From positions 8,232,449 through 8,296,448 of the forward strand of contig NC_089321.1 in NCBI RefSeq assembly GCF_036669915.1: a DNA stretch of 64,000 nucleotides. The letters are read 5' to 3'. This document shows positions 12,087 to 23,600 of the stretch, piece after piece (position 1 is the first letter of the stretch; every line of letters starts with the position of its first letter). This DNA comes from Pocillopora verrucosa (Eukaryota > Cnidaria > Anthozoa > Scleractinia > Pocilloporidae). The position numbers were made by a program, and so were the translations under genes. The notes below the pieces were generated by a model, which saw nothing but the letters and a program-made list of their open reading frames with translations, was not told the DNA's origin and did no database searches.

Positions 12087-13616
12087 ACGAAACTTTCAAA
12101 AATAGAAAGTTTCCAAAGAAAAGGTCACGTCATTCCAAGAAGTTCAAATCTTCAAACCAAAAGTGTGAAATCCACGGTCAGAAAAGTTCAAGGAACTTTA
12201 AGAGAAATGAAGAATATCAAGTATTCAGATTTACAACGAAAATCTTCAACTGCACCAAGTCCTCTATCGAGGACGAAATTCAACTTTGATTCGTGGTATC
12301 GTAAACAGACAGTTGAGATATGTGGAAGTGGATGGCAGGACAAATACCGTAAATTACATGACGATATTCTAAGCAGGCGTCGCCAAGAAAATTATCTCGT
12401 GTATCTATGTCATGGCACTCGAAAAGGTTGTTGTGGTTATGGAAACAGACTCAGAGCTGTAGCATCGCTATTTTACCTCTCAGTTCTTACTGACAGGGCT
12501 TTTCTGATTGATTGGCGTGCGCCTGAACCAATAGAAAATCATCTGACACCGCGAAACATCCAATGGAATTACAGCGAACCCATTGATATCTGCACGGGAT
12601 TACAAATACGAAAACACTATTGGGGATCTACGAAAACGGACGTTCGCGAAGCTGAAGGGTACATTATTCAAGAACCAAAACACTTTAAAAAATGGTTCAC
12701 TTCTACAGATTTAAAGCAATTTTTTGACTGGCCGGTGGAAGAAATAACCACGATATGGTACTTCGCCGAGGGTGGGATAAAAAACAATCCATTTCTTATG
12801 AAGCGCGCCAAAGACTTAGGAATAACACCCTTGATTTCCAACACACCAAAGTTTAATCTCATAGGATGTGCGTTTGACTTTTTGTTCTCAAAGTCGGAAG
12901 CTTTGGAAAGTAAACTGAACGAAATGAGAGCGCAGTTACAGTTTGATAAAGGGCCAGTTATTGGGGTACACATACGAACAGGGGACGACCAATTTGATTA
13001 TTTCTCTTCCGAAAACGTCCGCACATGGAATGCCAGAAACGTTTCAAAATTCTTCGAATGCGCAACTAAAGTAGAGAACGAACTATTTTTGAACGAGACA
13101 GACGGACGAGAAAAAGTCCGTTGGTTTCTCTCCACTGATAACGAGCAAGTGAGAACTTTAGTTCAAGAAATCTATCCACACAAGGTAGTCGCGACCAATT
13201 TAACAATCTTACACCTGGATATTCTCTTCAACACCACAATCTTCAACTTTACGGCACAGTGTAACTACACGGATGAAACTAACACAACTCTAGTGTGCTA
13301 CAATGTCGAAATATTAAATGTAACTGCATATTGCCTAAACCGCACAAAATATAATTTTACTCAAGAAATAGAAAATAACTCTACAATTTATGGCACAGAG
13401 ATGGCCACGGAAGGCATTATTGCTATGTTAGTGGATCATGTCTTGTTAGCTGAAAGCGATTTTCTCGTCTTGTGCGACAGCAGTTTTGGTTCAACAGCGG
13501 TGGGATTGGGTATGCGTAACACAGATAGCTATATCTTGGCCGATCGAGGTTGTGTTGACTTTGCGACGGCGCAGAAAGATACAAGATTGAGGTTTTTCGG
13601 ACGACGAAGACGGTGA
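12087..13616 (+). CDS. Fucosyltransferase-like Golgi glycosyltransferase, catalytic region
   Basis: One open exon with no intron covers the catalytic part. Its first in-frame ATG is near 12207, inside an uncharacterised stem; translation more likely continues from upstream exons. Two hallmarks are visible. GCCGYGNRLRAVAS is followed by a hydrophobic 'TDRAFLIDW' strand, as in xyloglucan, O- and alpha-1,6-fucosyltransferase families. GVHIRTGDD is like the HxRxGD donor-binding motif of that superfamily. Near the C-terminus 'LAESDFLVLCDSSFGSTAVGLG' echoes the conserved end of these enzymes. An insertion shortly before that contains ten N-glycosylation sequons. It probably transfers fucose in the Golgi lumen, but acceptor and linkage cannot be read, and no vertebrate orthologue was recognised. 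Confidence 0.6.
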   Translation, partial: TKLSKIESFQRKGHVIPRSSNLQTKSVKSTVRKVQGTLREMKNIKYSDLQRKSSTAPSPLSRTKFNFDSWYRKQTVEICGSGWQDKYRKLHDDILSRRRQENYLVYLCHGTRKGCCGYGNRLRAVASLFYLSVLTDRAFLIDWRAPEPIENHLTPRNIQWNYSEPIDICTGLQIRKHYWGSTKTDVREAEGYIIQEPKHFKKWFTSTDLKQFFDWPVEEITTIWYFAEGGIKNNPFLMKRAKDLGITPLISNTPKFNLIGCAFDFLFSKSEALESKLNEMRAQLQFDKGPVIGVHIRTGDDQFDYFSSENVRTWNARNVSKFFECATKVENELFLNETDGREKVRWFLSTDNEQVRTLVQEIYPHKVVATNLTILHLDILFNTTIFNFTAQCNYTDETNTTLVCYNVEILNVTAYCLNRTKYNFTQEIENNSTIYGTEMATEGIIAMLVDHVLLAESDFLVLCDSSFGSTAVGLGMRNTDSYILADRGCVDFATAQKDTRLRFFGRRRR

Positions 13617-13936
13617 CCCATGTTCTTCAACCCTGTTTATTTTGACTGAATTGCACATCTTCTCGTAATTGAGAGTACATCTTCGTTAATATACCACTGT
13701 GCTTTTACCTTTAAAACAGATCATTTTGAGCGAGTACCACGAACTAAACCAAAGTTGAGTAAAAGAACTAAGAATCAGTTGACGTGAACGTCATCAATCG
13801 CTAAAAACGCTGGCGACTTATAAGCATTTGTTTCAATCGTTTCTAAATTGCATTGAAATTGCTCTTTCTCAAAAGCTTGGTACCTCGAACCTTATACGAC
13901 CACACTATACACCTATCATTAAACTTACACGTGAAT

Positions 13937-13970
<34 letters not shown>

Positions 13971-14701
13971 TCGTCGGTGGGAGAGTATAGCAGGTAATTT
14001 AAAGAGTACTCTTTACGGTGGCCAATTTACGTTTTCAACTCAGTTGTTAACACTAAATTACCTATTAAACTTACACGGACCTGGTTATAAAGAAATACCA
14101 ACACCATGACGATTTTCAGGACATTTTCATAAAATATTTTTATTTAAGCCATTTGAAATACACCGTTTTCAATATGGTTATACAGTAAACTTCCGAAAAA
14201 TTAGCACGTAGGTTACCAGACTAAAGCAGAGATGAGTGTAGCTCTTACCTTTAAATGCATCATAAAGTTTGGTCACACTTGACGTTTAATTCTTTTACCT
14301 TATTATGAATAATTTTTATTTAGCCCAGCTGGAATGGTACCATACTGCTACATACATCACCAGATTAAAAATGACACCGTTCAGAAGAACATTTGTTTTG
14401 ATATAATGGATGTGTAAATAAGCTTCACTTTGCACATGAAAAAGTTTCCCAGTTAATTTTGCTACATTGCTAGGGAAAGAAACGGATTGGGATATAGGGT
14501 GGTCTATTTTCCCTTCCTGTTGGATCTTATTTTGTAGACATGTTAAAGGAATGGCACACAAGAACAAGATACAATTATTCCAGGATCTACTGCAAATGAA
14601 TGAGAGAAAGGTAGAGGATTTGCAATTTCAGTTGCACTCTAATTTATCTTATTTCGGTCATTGAATCTCTTTGCTCAAGCCAACCAAAAAATTTATTTCT
14701 T
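13617..14701. other. Convergent intergenic region between the fucosyltransferase-like gene and RFT1
   Basis: It holds the repeat D copy at 13934-14072 and otherwise AT-rich sequence that presumably includes both 3' UTRs. No coding exon is supported. Confidence 0.5.
13934..14072 (+). mobile_element. Repeat D copy with an inverted second half
   Basis: The first half matches the insert at 383-536 through gagagtatagcaggtaattt. After an aaagagtactcttt palindrome the sequence continues as the reverse complement of the same element (acgttttcaac, gttaacactaaatta). It therefore looks like a foldback or rearranged copy. Confidence 0.6.
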
Positions 14702-17292
14702 CTACTCCTCTTTCTTCTTTATTCTCCCAAGCCAGTGTTCCAACATAAAATTCACCAAAGTTTTTTCCTTTAAGAAAACCAACACTGCCACAGTCAACAA
14801 ACAAACACCACCAATTCCAATGTGAAGAATGCGGTAATACCATCCATGTTCACAACATAGCTTTGCTTCTGAAGTTGCAGTTATGCCCCAGGACAAGGCA
14901 AATGCAATCAAAACTAGAGGTGATGGGAAAAGTCCTTGTAAAGGTTTGAGATGAGGGGCTGACTTGTAATAGTTGTAGATAAATATAAGACTGAAAAACA
15001 AAAGATAGAGAAAGAAGTGAGACGTTCTCAAGACTTGGTTAAAGGAGCTTTTTTTTTTTTTTTCTTTTTTTTCTGTAATCAGATTGGATGTGGGAGTGTA
15101 AGTCTATCATGAAAAAGTGGTCATCTGGACATAGGTTGTCTACTGAATCATCACAGACTCTAGAAATGGCTTGCACTGAGGTTTTTCAAAATGTTTGTCA
15201 CTTTTACCAACCACAGTTCTTTTCAGGAATACTCTAACATGGACAATAAGATTACACAGTCAAAGGAGTGTTCTTGTGGGGTGTAAAGGACAGTTCAGCA
15301 GCTTCAGTGAATGATTAAATCAGGACTGCATAATTTACTTGATTCTGACAATGACTTTAGCTCAGGTTTCCAAAATTCAAATATCTGCTCACAAAACACC
15401 TTTGAAGAGATAAACTTAATTGGAGGAACATAGTACAATCAACAACTTACTAACCTGTGATAAATACGCAGGAGCATGTTAAGGCAGTTAGCTATGACAA
15501 ATCCAACACTCCCAAAAATAGTGAGATACCAAGATGCTGCTAAGAACACTGCTGAGAATGCCATCATTTTGTAATTGTAGGAGTCAACATCATCTTTGCT
15601 CATGGTTGCAAACATGAAGCACTCTGTCATGCCATTGACAGCAATAATCAATACGTAAACACAATACCATCGCAGCAGAGAGGGACCTAAAATGAACATA
15701 AAAATTGATTAGTTACTGGTAGATAGGGTAGCTAAGAAACTATCCTACTGCACTTTCCACAGCTGATTCTCACATAAAATATTTCACTCAAAAAAGCACT
15801 GCTACCGCTATTAACCCTTTACATCCTAACATCAAAATGCATTTTCTGTATACTATTTTCTATACATTCCTAAGGTGCTGATGAGGAGAATTTGGGTAAC
15901 AATCAAGAGCTCTCTTAGTTGGTCATCATTTTCTCTATTCTTGTGACCCTAATGAGCGATTTGGGGATGATATTGTCAGGAGAAATTACATGTAGATGCT
16001 AGTCTCCCTTAGAGGTCAAAGAGTTATGATCTGTAACATGCACCCTGACCCAAATTTTGATTTCAGTAACATTTTCCATTTCCTTTCCTTGCTCCAGTTT
16101 CTATCCATTCCAAAACCCCCCAATGCTGTTGCATCAGCCAGGATATATTATGTGATACTTCAATGTCTAAATCACCTTCTCCACTGCTCAGAGTTTTCCC
16201 TCCATAGATGTCAAGCAGAAGGAATGAGTAGCTGTAGCCAAATACCAAAAATGTCAATCCAACTAGAACAACAAACTTCAGAACAACTTCCAATGTATCC
16301 GAAGCCATTTTTGCTGACTGAGGTGTTTGTTTCTCAGCAGAGCTACCTCTTTCCAAAGTATATGCAAAGAAAGTGTAATAACTCTCTTCTATTGGCATAA
16401 AGACACATCTAGCAACCAGAGAACCAAGATTGTTAATCACATCATAAATTCCTTGTTGAGAAAATGTCAAAACCTTGAAAAGTGTCATAATATAGCGTTC
16501 ACCTTCAGTCAAAATCTTTTTCAAGAAGGATTGCTTAAAAAAGCTCCATGTAAGATGTGCCAGTGCCCCACTAAAAAAACTCTTCCTTGATAGAGTTCTT
16601 GGGAAAAAGTCTCGCAAAGATCTAAGAGGAAAGTCGCTTTCTTCGTTATTTTTATATCTGGGGGCGGTTTTGATATAGTATATGAAATATACGTAGTATA
16701 AAACCATTACCAAAACTGAAAATGCCGTTTGTGCAATACAAAATGCAATGATCCCAAGATCTGGTACAAAAACTACCAGTCCCAAAGTGATGACACATCG
16801 TGCAAAGTTTGCGATGCCTTCTATGACAACTTTAAGGCGCAAAAATACAAACGCTTGAGCAACGACCCACAGTTGCTCTGACAAAAGTTCGATTGACCCA
16901 CTGGCTGCAAAAACCAACACTGCTAACGGGTAATTTGCAATTTTAACCGGATCAGGAATCTCTAGATAGTACAACCACACATAACTGAGAATGAAAGACA
17001 ATACAACACCAAGAGGAAACACACACCAGAGAAGGTTAATGACCTGAGTCCATCTTCTATCCGCTGACTTGCTGAGACACGCTTTTCGGAATGCCTCGCG
17101 AGCAACGAAGACGATAGTTTGATTGAGAAGCATCAGTCGCACGTTCACAACTCCGATCATATCTTTCGTGGTGTAGCGTAAGAGGATGCCATTCATTACA
17201 AAGGTGAGTATCCTAAATGTAACCTGCACAATGACATTGTATGAAGCAGAACGAACAGTGCTCCCAACAAGGGTTTCTTTCTCGTCTGCCAT
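14702..17292 (-). CDS. RFT1: RFT1, dolichol-linked Man5GlcNAc2 translocation factor
   Basis: Three exons join in phase on the minus strand: 17292-16176, 15686-15455 and 14990-14702, giving 545 residues, close to the human protein (541). The sequence follows RFT1 throughout: MNGILLRYTTKDMIGVVNVR, AREAFRKACLS, TWSFFKQSFLKKILTEGERY, VYDVINNLGSLVAR-like, PIEESYYTFFA, and LLLDIYGGKTLSSGEG at the first splice junction. It is a polytopic ER membrane protein of the MATE/MOP-flippase fold, required for N-glycan precursor assembly. The start at MADEKET is chosen by similarity of length; an in-frame ATG 33 bases upstream is also possible. It is divergent from the PDI gene, with 361 bp between start codons. 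Confidence 0.95.
15814..16025 (+). mobile_element. TTAA-flanked MITE, family B
   Basis: It lies in an RFT1 intron. It begins ttaaccctttacatcctaac and ends in a degraded inverse (gaggtcaaagagtta). The interior matches the copies at 22359-22572, 45327-45540, 55708-55919 and 58757-58934. Confidence 0.65.
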
Positions 17293-17653
17293 TTTGTTAC
17301 GATCGCTTGACTGCAACAAAGACAAATCTGATTGGACAGTTCTGGAATATATTATCCAATAAACTATCTTGTTTTATTGATATTTTTCATAAAACTGCTG
17401 GTCATATACACTGACGTTGTGAGCCTTCCTTTGAATAAAAGAATTATTTCTATTGGTTTATAATAGCTATCTTCTGTTTCAAGTAGCCAATTAAAATGGA
17501 TATGTTTATTATACCCTCCCCGGTCCTGTGCGTAGAGTCTACTGAACCCAGTCTCCAGTCACACGTGGCAAAACATCGTACTACACATTATTACGAATTT
17601 GCAAGTTTTCTGGAGCTTGTATCCGATAAGTAATTTTAATTTTCGCCAGTAAG
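17293..17653. promoter_or_regulatory. Bidirectional promoter of RFT1 and the PDIA5-like gene
   Basis: The 361-bp gap between two divergent start codons contains several CCAAT/ATTGG boxes (for example atccaat near 17354 and gccaatt near 17487) and an ACGTGGCA motif at 17563-17570. Read on the minus strand the latter is TGCCACGT, the core bound by XBP1/ATF6-type factors in animals. Binding is inference. Confidence 0.55.
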
Positions 17654-20600
17654 ATGGCGAAGAAAAATTTTTGGTTCAACAGTTTTATATGGCTTGTGTT
17701 TGTAAGTATCCTTTATGGTTCTTCTTCGAAAAAGATTATGTTGGTTGCCATTTTTTTCTCTTAAAGTGCTAGTTACAGTAAATCGCTAATAGCTAATCAT
17801 TTTCAATTATCTGTGAATCTAACCTTGCAACATTGTATTAATTTAACTGGATAGGTCGTGGGTCTCTCCAAGCAAGCCAAGAAGAAAATCGACAAAAGCT
17901 CCATCATAGAAATAAATGATATTAAGCCATTCAAGAAATTACAAAGGACCCATACCAATTTGCTTGTTTTATTTGCTCAAAGCGGTAGGTACTTTACCGA
18001 GGATTCTGTGCGATGCACTGATTGTAGGAATGCACAGGAAAAAATCAGCTAGTGTTGATTTGATGCTTTTTTACTCGTGCTAAGGAAATAATTTGCTCGA
18101 AAATTTCACTATGGGAACTATATCCTACAATTACAAAATTTCGTCACTCAGTTACCACGATTCAGTGTGAACAGCTGATATTAATATTTTCTTTTGAAAC
18201 GTTGCTATTATTTCTGTTTTCGAATTCAACTGCTTGGAAAGCGAGATGCATCAACCTGATACTCTTAACTAAATATTGATAAGACCTGATTGCGTGTGCT
18301 CTCGTTCCCATACTATTATGTGTTTACAATTCCTTTCCTTTTTCAATATTTGGTGCATTTTCAGCTCCGAATATTGTAACCCTGGAAACCAAAAAATCTC
18401 ACAGAACAGGTTATTGAAAAATTATGCTTTGCTGTGACAAAAGATAAAATATTTTGTAGAACGTGATGCGTCAAGTAGATTTGAAGTCTTGGCACGAGTT
18501 GCAGAAGAAATTAAAGGCAGGGGGACTGTTGCATACATAAATTGTGGGTGAGTATTAATTGGTCAGCAGGAGGCTGTTTTATTTAAATATTTTAATCAAC
18601 ATGAATTGATTTAAATTAGGAGGACTTTACTGTATTTTTTTTGAGTTACTCTTCATTCTTGCTTTTTATTTGCATTCTTATAAAACCTTGGGGCTAAGGT
18701 TTGTTCTTAGAAATCTGTTCTCAATTTATTTTCACAGTTTCACCAGCTTTGATAGACTTCCCCTGATCATGGAGAGAATAAGATTAAATGAACAATGATA
18801 AAAAGCCCTATTACCCAGATGGCAATCAACCTCTTAACTCCCAAAAGTGATTAATATGTAATCTCTCCCAGTAATATCTGTATACTATCCAGCAACTGGT
18901 CATGAGAATACTCCAAATGTTCAGTTAGAAGCTGTTATCTTGATCTAATACCAAATTCACATACCAGTAACTAATTACAAGGAAATGTGTAGCAGCTACA
19001 GGGGAGAATGAATGCTAAGATCTTGGGAGTTTTTAAGGGGTTGATTGAAATTGGTAGAGGGTGTACTTAATTTTATATTTATTCTGCCCAAGATTATCGT
19101 CATTAGCTGCTCCTCTATACCTTGCCTATCTCCCTTTCATATTATTTCAGAATGAAAAGCAATAGTTTTAAGAAGGATACCTTTAGACTGAGATAATTTT
19201 CTCTCCACAGGGGGAGCTAATCAATTATCATAATTGTATTTTTACAGAGAAAGCAAAGATACAAAAAAAATGTGCAAGAAGCTCAGAGTTTCTCCTCAAC
19301 CTGTGGTGTTAAAACATTACAAGTGAGTTCAACCAACTTGTTGTTTCATTACTTATCCTGCTGCTTGCTTTGCACTCAAATTACATCTTTCCTTTACTTC
19401 CTGTTAGAATTTTGCAATTATCCACCCTTCCCTTTCACTGACTCCTGTCTCCTTTTATACTCTGCTTTCTTCCAAGGCTTGCCACTTTTTCCACTATTTT
19501 ACAAACCATACCCCTCTTCTTTTCCACTTTATTTTATGTTACACTCCCCCCCCACTCTCTTCATCTCTTATTCACCCTACCTCCCTCCTGACATCATCTT
19601 CCCACATACTCACCTCCTAAACCTTTTTCTCGTGCTTCTTTGTTCATGTACTTACCCACCCCCCCTTCCCGTGTCTTATTGACTAACTCCTTCTCCCCCT
19701 GAATCCAAAGCATCCTACTGATCTTCCACACCCTCAACTGGTGTTATATATAACTTAGTCCATTTAGCCATAATAACTTTTTTGAAGTTATTCCATCCTC
19801 ACTTTGTCAGGATGTCTTAGATAACTTTGCTTTTATGTCAGGTACCTAATGATTATTCTAAGTTAGGGCACAGTTCTGTTTTCACTTCTCTATCTTGAAT
19901 TCATCCCATCCTCTCATCACCTTCTCACCCTGTCCAACTTTGTTACCTCAAATCCATACCACCCCAACCAGCCTATTTTAGTGGAGCTTGCAGAGCTTAG
20001 CCCCATAGTTATACAAAATAGTAGTAACCCATCAAGCTGAAAATATTTGGATGTACGACCGTATCACCATACGATTGTACAAGGTACTACTTTTAACATG
20101 AGTGGTCAAATGTACTGCAGGCATGCCAATGCCATGGCTTTGTTTAGTAGTCCAGTGGTCAGTGCACTGGGCTCCGAGTCAGAAGACCCAGGTTCTAGTC
20201 CTGACTGGGGCAAAGCGTTGTGCCCTTGAGACATGCGGGAAAAAAACTGTGCGCTCCACTTGTAGGCTTGGCTAAATCTATATATTATATTACTTGGAAC
20301 ACATTCCTTCTGTTCTTCCTTTATCTTCATTTCTTCAATCCTTATGTTTCCAACACTCTTGGTATTGCATGGACAGGTGTACTATTTTATTTTTTTTAAC
20401 ATTAATATAAGTTAAATGTTTCCCTTTTCACAGAGATGGGGATTTTAACAAAGATTATGATAGGAGGAACACAGTTAAGGTGAGTGAAATCATTGATTTT
20501 ATCATGGTATTGTTTATGTTGTTTTTGTACTTTTAGTAGAAAAGTTAATGAAAAGCAACCTCCATTTTTAATCTTATGTTTATCTCAACATTTACCCAAT

Positions 20601-23600
20601 TTTTTTAATTTTCTGCAGTCAATGTTAAACTTTATGAATGATCCTACGGGAGAAATGCCTTGGGAAGAAGAAGAAGGCACAGAGGATGTACGACATGTCC
20701 ACACAAGTAGTGTAAGTTATGTAGTATGAAAACTTTTGAAAATCTTCAGAGTTACAGATACTTGATGTTAAGTGATCAGGGCAGGAAAATTGATTTCCAT
20801 GAAAAAATCTTTTTGTCTGTTTTTCAGGAATTTGTCAAACTGACAACAAAAGAGAAGAAACCAATCATGGTCATGTTCTATGCTCCATGTGAGTCAAATT
20901 TTTGTAAATTTTTGCCAAAATCTGTAATGATCTGTGGTTGCTCACCCTTTCTGTTCCCTGCTGATCCCTGCTGACCCCTGTTTTTCCTTCCTAACCTCAT
21001 CTCACACCTACTGACCCATGCTGGCCCCTGCTTACCCTTGTTTAACCCTGCTTGCTCTTGCTCAGCCCTGTTTGCCCCAGCTCAACCCTGCTGACTTCTG
21101 TTCACCCTTGCTTGCTTCTGCTTGCCCCTGCTCACCCCTGCTCACCCCTGCTCATCCCTGCTCACCCCTGCTCACCCCTTCTCACCCCTTGTCACCCCTG
21201 CTCACCCACTGCTCAGCCCTGCTCACCCCTGCTCACCCCTGCTCACCCCTGCTCACCCCTGCTCACCCCTGCTCACCCCTGCTCACCCCTGCTCACCCCT
21301 GCTCACCCCTGCTCATCCCTGCTCATCCCTGCTCAACCCTGCTCACCCCTGCTCACCCCTGCTTACTCTTGCTTGCCCTTGTTCATCCCTGCTCATTCCT
21401 GCGTGCCCTTCCTCAACGCTGCTTGCTCTTGCTGGCCCATGCTTGTTTGCGTTATTGTGACTTCATTGTATCTCATTATTTGAATTTCAGGGTGTGGTTA
21501 TTGTAAAAAGTTAAAACCTGACTATGCTGTAGCAGCCACTGAACTTAAAGGAGAAGCTGTGAGTTTTTTTCAAACAAATTCATGACATATTGAGTGGTGA
21601 ACATGTTAATGGGATTGGTTGTTGAAACATCAGTTACCACTGAGAAAACTCCTTCTCAGGATGACTCTCACTTGGATGATCAGGCCACACAATCAATCTA
21701 TCACTGTCACCAACAACAACCTTTTTTAGGACTACACTTTTGTAGACATTCGGACTTCAAAGATAGATAGACACATTCTTTATCGGATACAGAATTCTTA
21801 AATTTAATACATAGTTATAATGAAGCAGTGCATCAATAATTAAATTATTTTATAAAAAATTAGAATGGGACAAAGTAAAATATTGATATTAATTGTAATT
21901 AGTTCAATATACAAAATATAACATTGACAGAAATTATGCAAATAAAGTTATTTAGGCCTAGACTTAAGAAATTTTCTCCTATCGAAAATTCACCAGTAGA
22001 AAATTACTTAAGTGACCTAAATCCTTTTATTGTAATACTGAGACTGTTGTGTAGTTAAGCAACCATGTAGGAAAAAGACCTGTGGCCAGATTTTGAATTT
22101 ATTTTGACCATGTGCAGATTACATGACCAGCTGTTACTCCTTGGTTCATGAAAGTTCCGTGTCCATGTAATTTGGTAGTCATACCAATTTTTTATTCCAA
22201 CAGATAATGGCTGGAATGGATGTAGATACCTATGAAGCATATCAAATCAGAGAAAAATTCAATATCACAGGATTTCCAACTTTAATATATTTTGAGTAAG
22301 GCCCAGTTATACATTTATTTCAAATTTTTTTGCAACTGACTTCTATAGAGGTGTATTTTTAACCTTTTTACCCCTACGAGTGACTAGCATCTAATTTCTC
22401 CTCACAATGTCCCCCTTGAATCACTCATTAAAGGTTACAAGAATGAAGGGAATGATAACCAACTAAAGAAGCTCTAAAATTTGTGTACAAATTCTCCCTG
22501 TCTGCAACTCAGGAAATATAGAGAGAACAGTATAGAGAATATGGATTCTGATGTTGGGGTGTAAAGGGTTAATTGCTGGTTGAACTGAAGAGTTCGACTG
22601 AAGATGCAGCTTTCTGAAACTCTCTAAGTATGCCTTGAACTGTTTTTGAGTTAGTTGGGTCCTGCTGTCAGTATATGCATATTTATGAAAATCTTATTAT
22701 TTATTTGTAACCATTCCTATGAGTATTTCAAGAGGAATCAATAGTTGTCTATTTCTTTATGTATTTACACAGTATAATATTTTGATTAATCTGTCTGAAT
22801 ATTAACCTTAAAAAGATTTGGCAAAGATTTTAATTTCAGTTGTCATTGAATCAATGTCTGTCACTAAACTTGATCTTCTCAGAAATGGTGAAGAAAAATA
22901 TCGTTATCAAGGAAAACATGATAAAGATTCTCTTGTAGAGTGGATGAGAAAGTAAGTCTTATTTTGTACATCTGGAGTTACTAATGAATTAATGCAACCA
23001 TTCCTGTCCTGGTTCTCTATTAGACAGTAGTGTAACAATTTTGGACTTGTGTCCAATTTATGACACTAGTTTCGGATTTTAGATCTTGTGTTGGATTTTA
23101 GGCACCAGTGTCTGATTTTGGGCTCTGGCTAGACACTAGATGCTTGCGTTCAATTTTAGATGCTAGTGCCTGATTTTAACACTTGTGTCTAGTTTTAGAT
23201 AATAGTGTCTGGGTTTAGACTCTAATGTCTGGTTTTAGGCACTAACTAGTGTCTGCTTTCTTGACACCTTTGTCCAATTTTTAGTCACTTTGTCTGACTT
23301 AAGACATAGAGTCCATTTTAGATACTAGTGTCTGGATATTAGACAATTTTTCTTGGTACTGTGCTTATACAATGGACTGTAAAAATATTTTGAGAAGAGT
23401 TTTTGAAGTTGTCTTTTAACTCTTTGACTTTATGTATGACAGACCAACACCAAATTTATTCTTACAATATCAATACAATCTCGAGTATGAAAGTGATGAG
23501 AAAAAACACAAATGTCAATTAGAGGATTATTAGTTGATCCAATATCATATTATCCAAACTAAAATCATGAAAAATGTCTGGCAGACAGTAAGGAGAATAA

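Noticed and set aside
16063..16175. RFT1 first exon extending past 16176
   Set aside because: The frame stays open, but the RFT1 similarity ends at a donor (GAAG|gtgatt) and the next exon joins in phase.
20145..20215. tRNA gene suggested by A-box and B-box-like motifs
   Set aside because: The sequence does not form a proper acceptor stem and recurs inside a longer repeat at 62611-62915, so it is a SINE.
21018..21506. Overlapping open frames of 112-162 codons in three frames on the plus strand
   Set aside because: They are produced by the 10-bp minisatellite inside a PDI intron; the same peptide appears in each frame.
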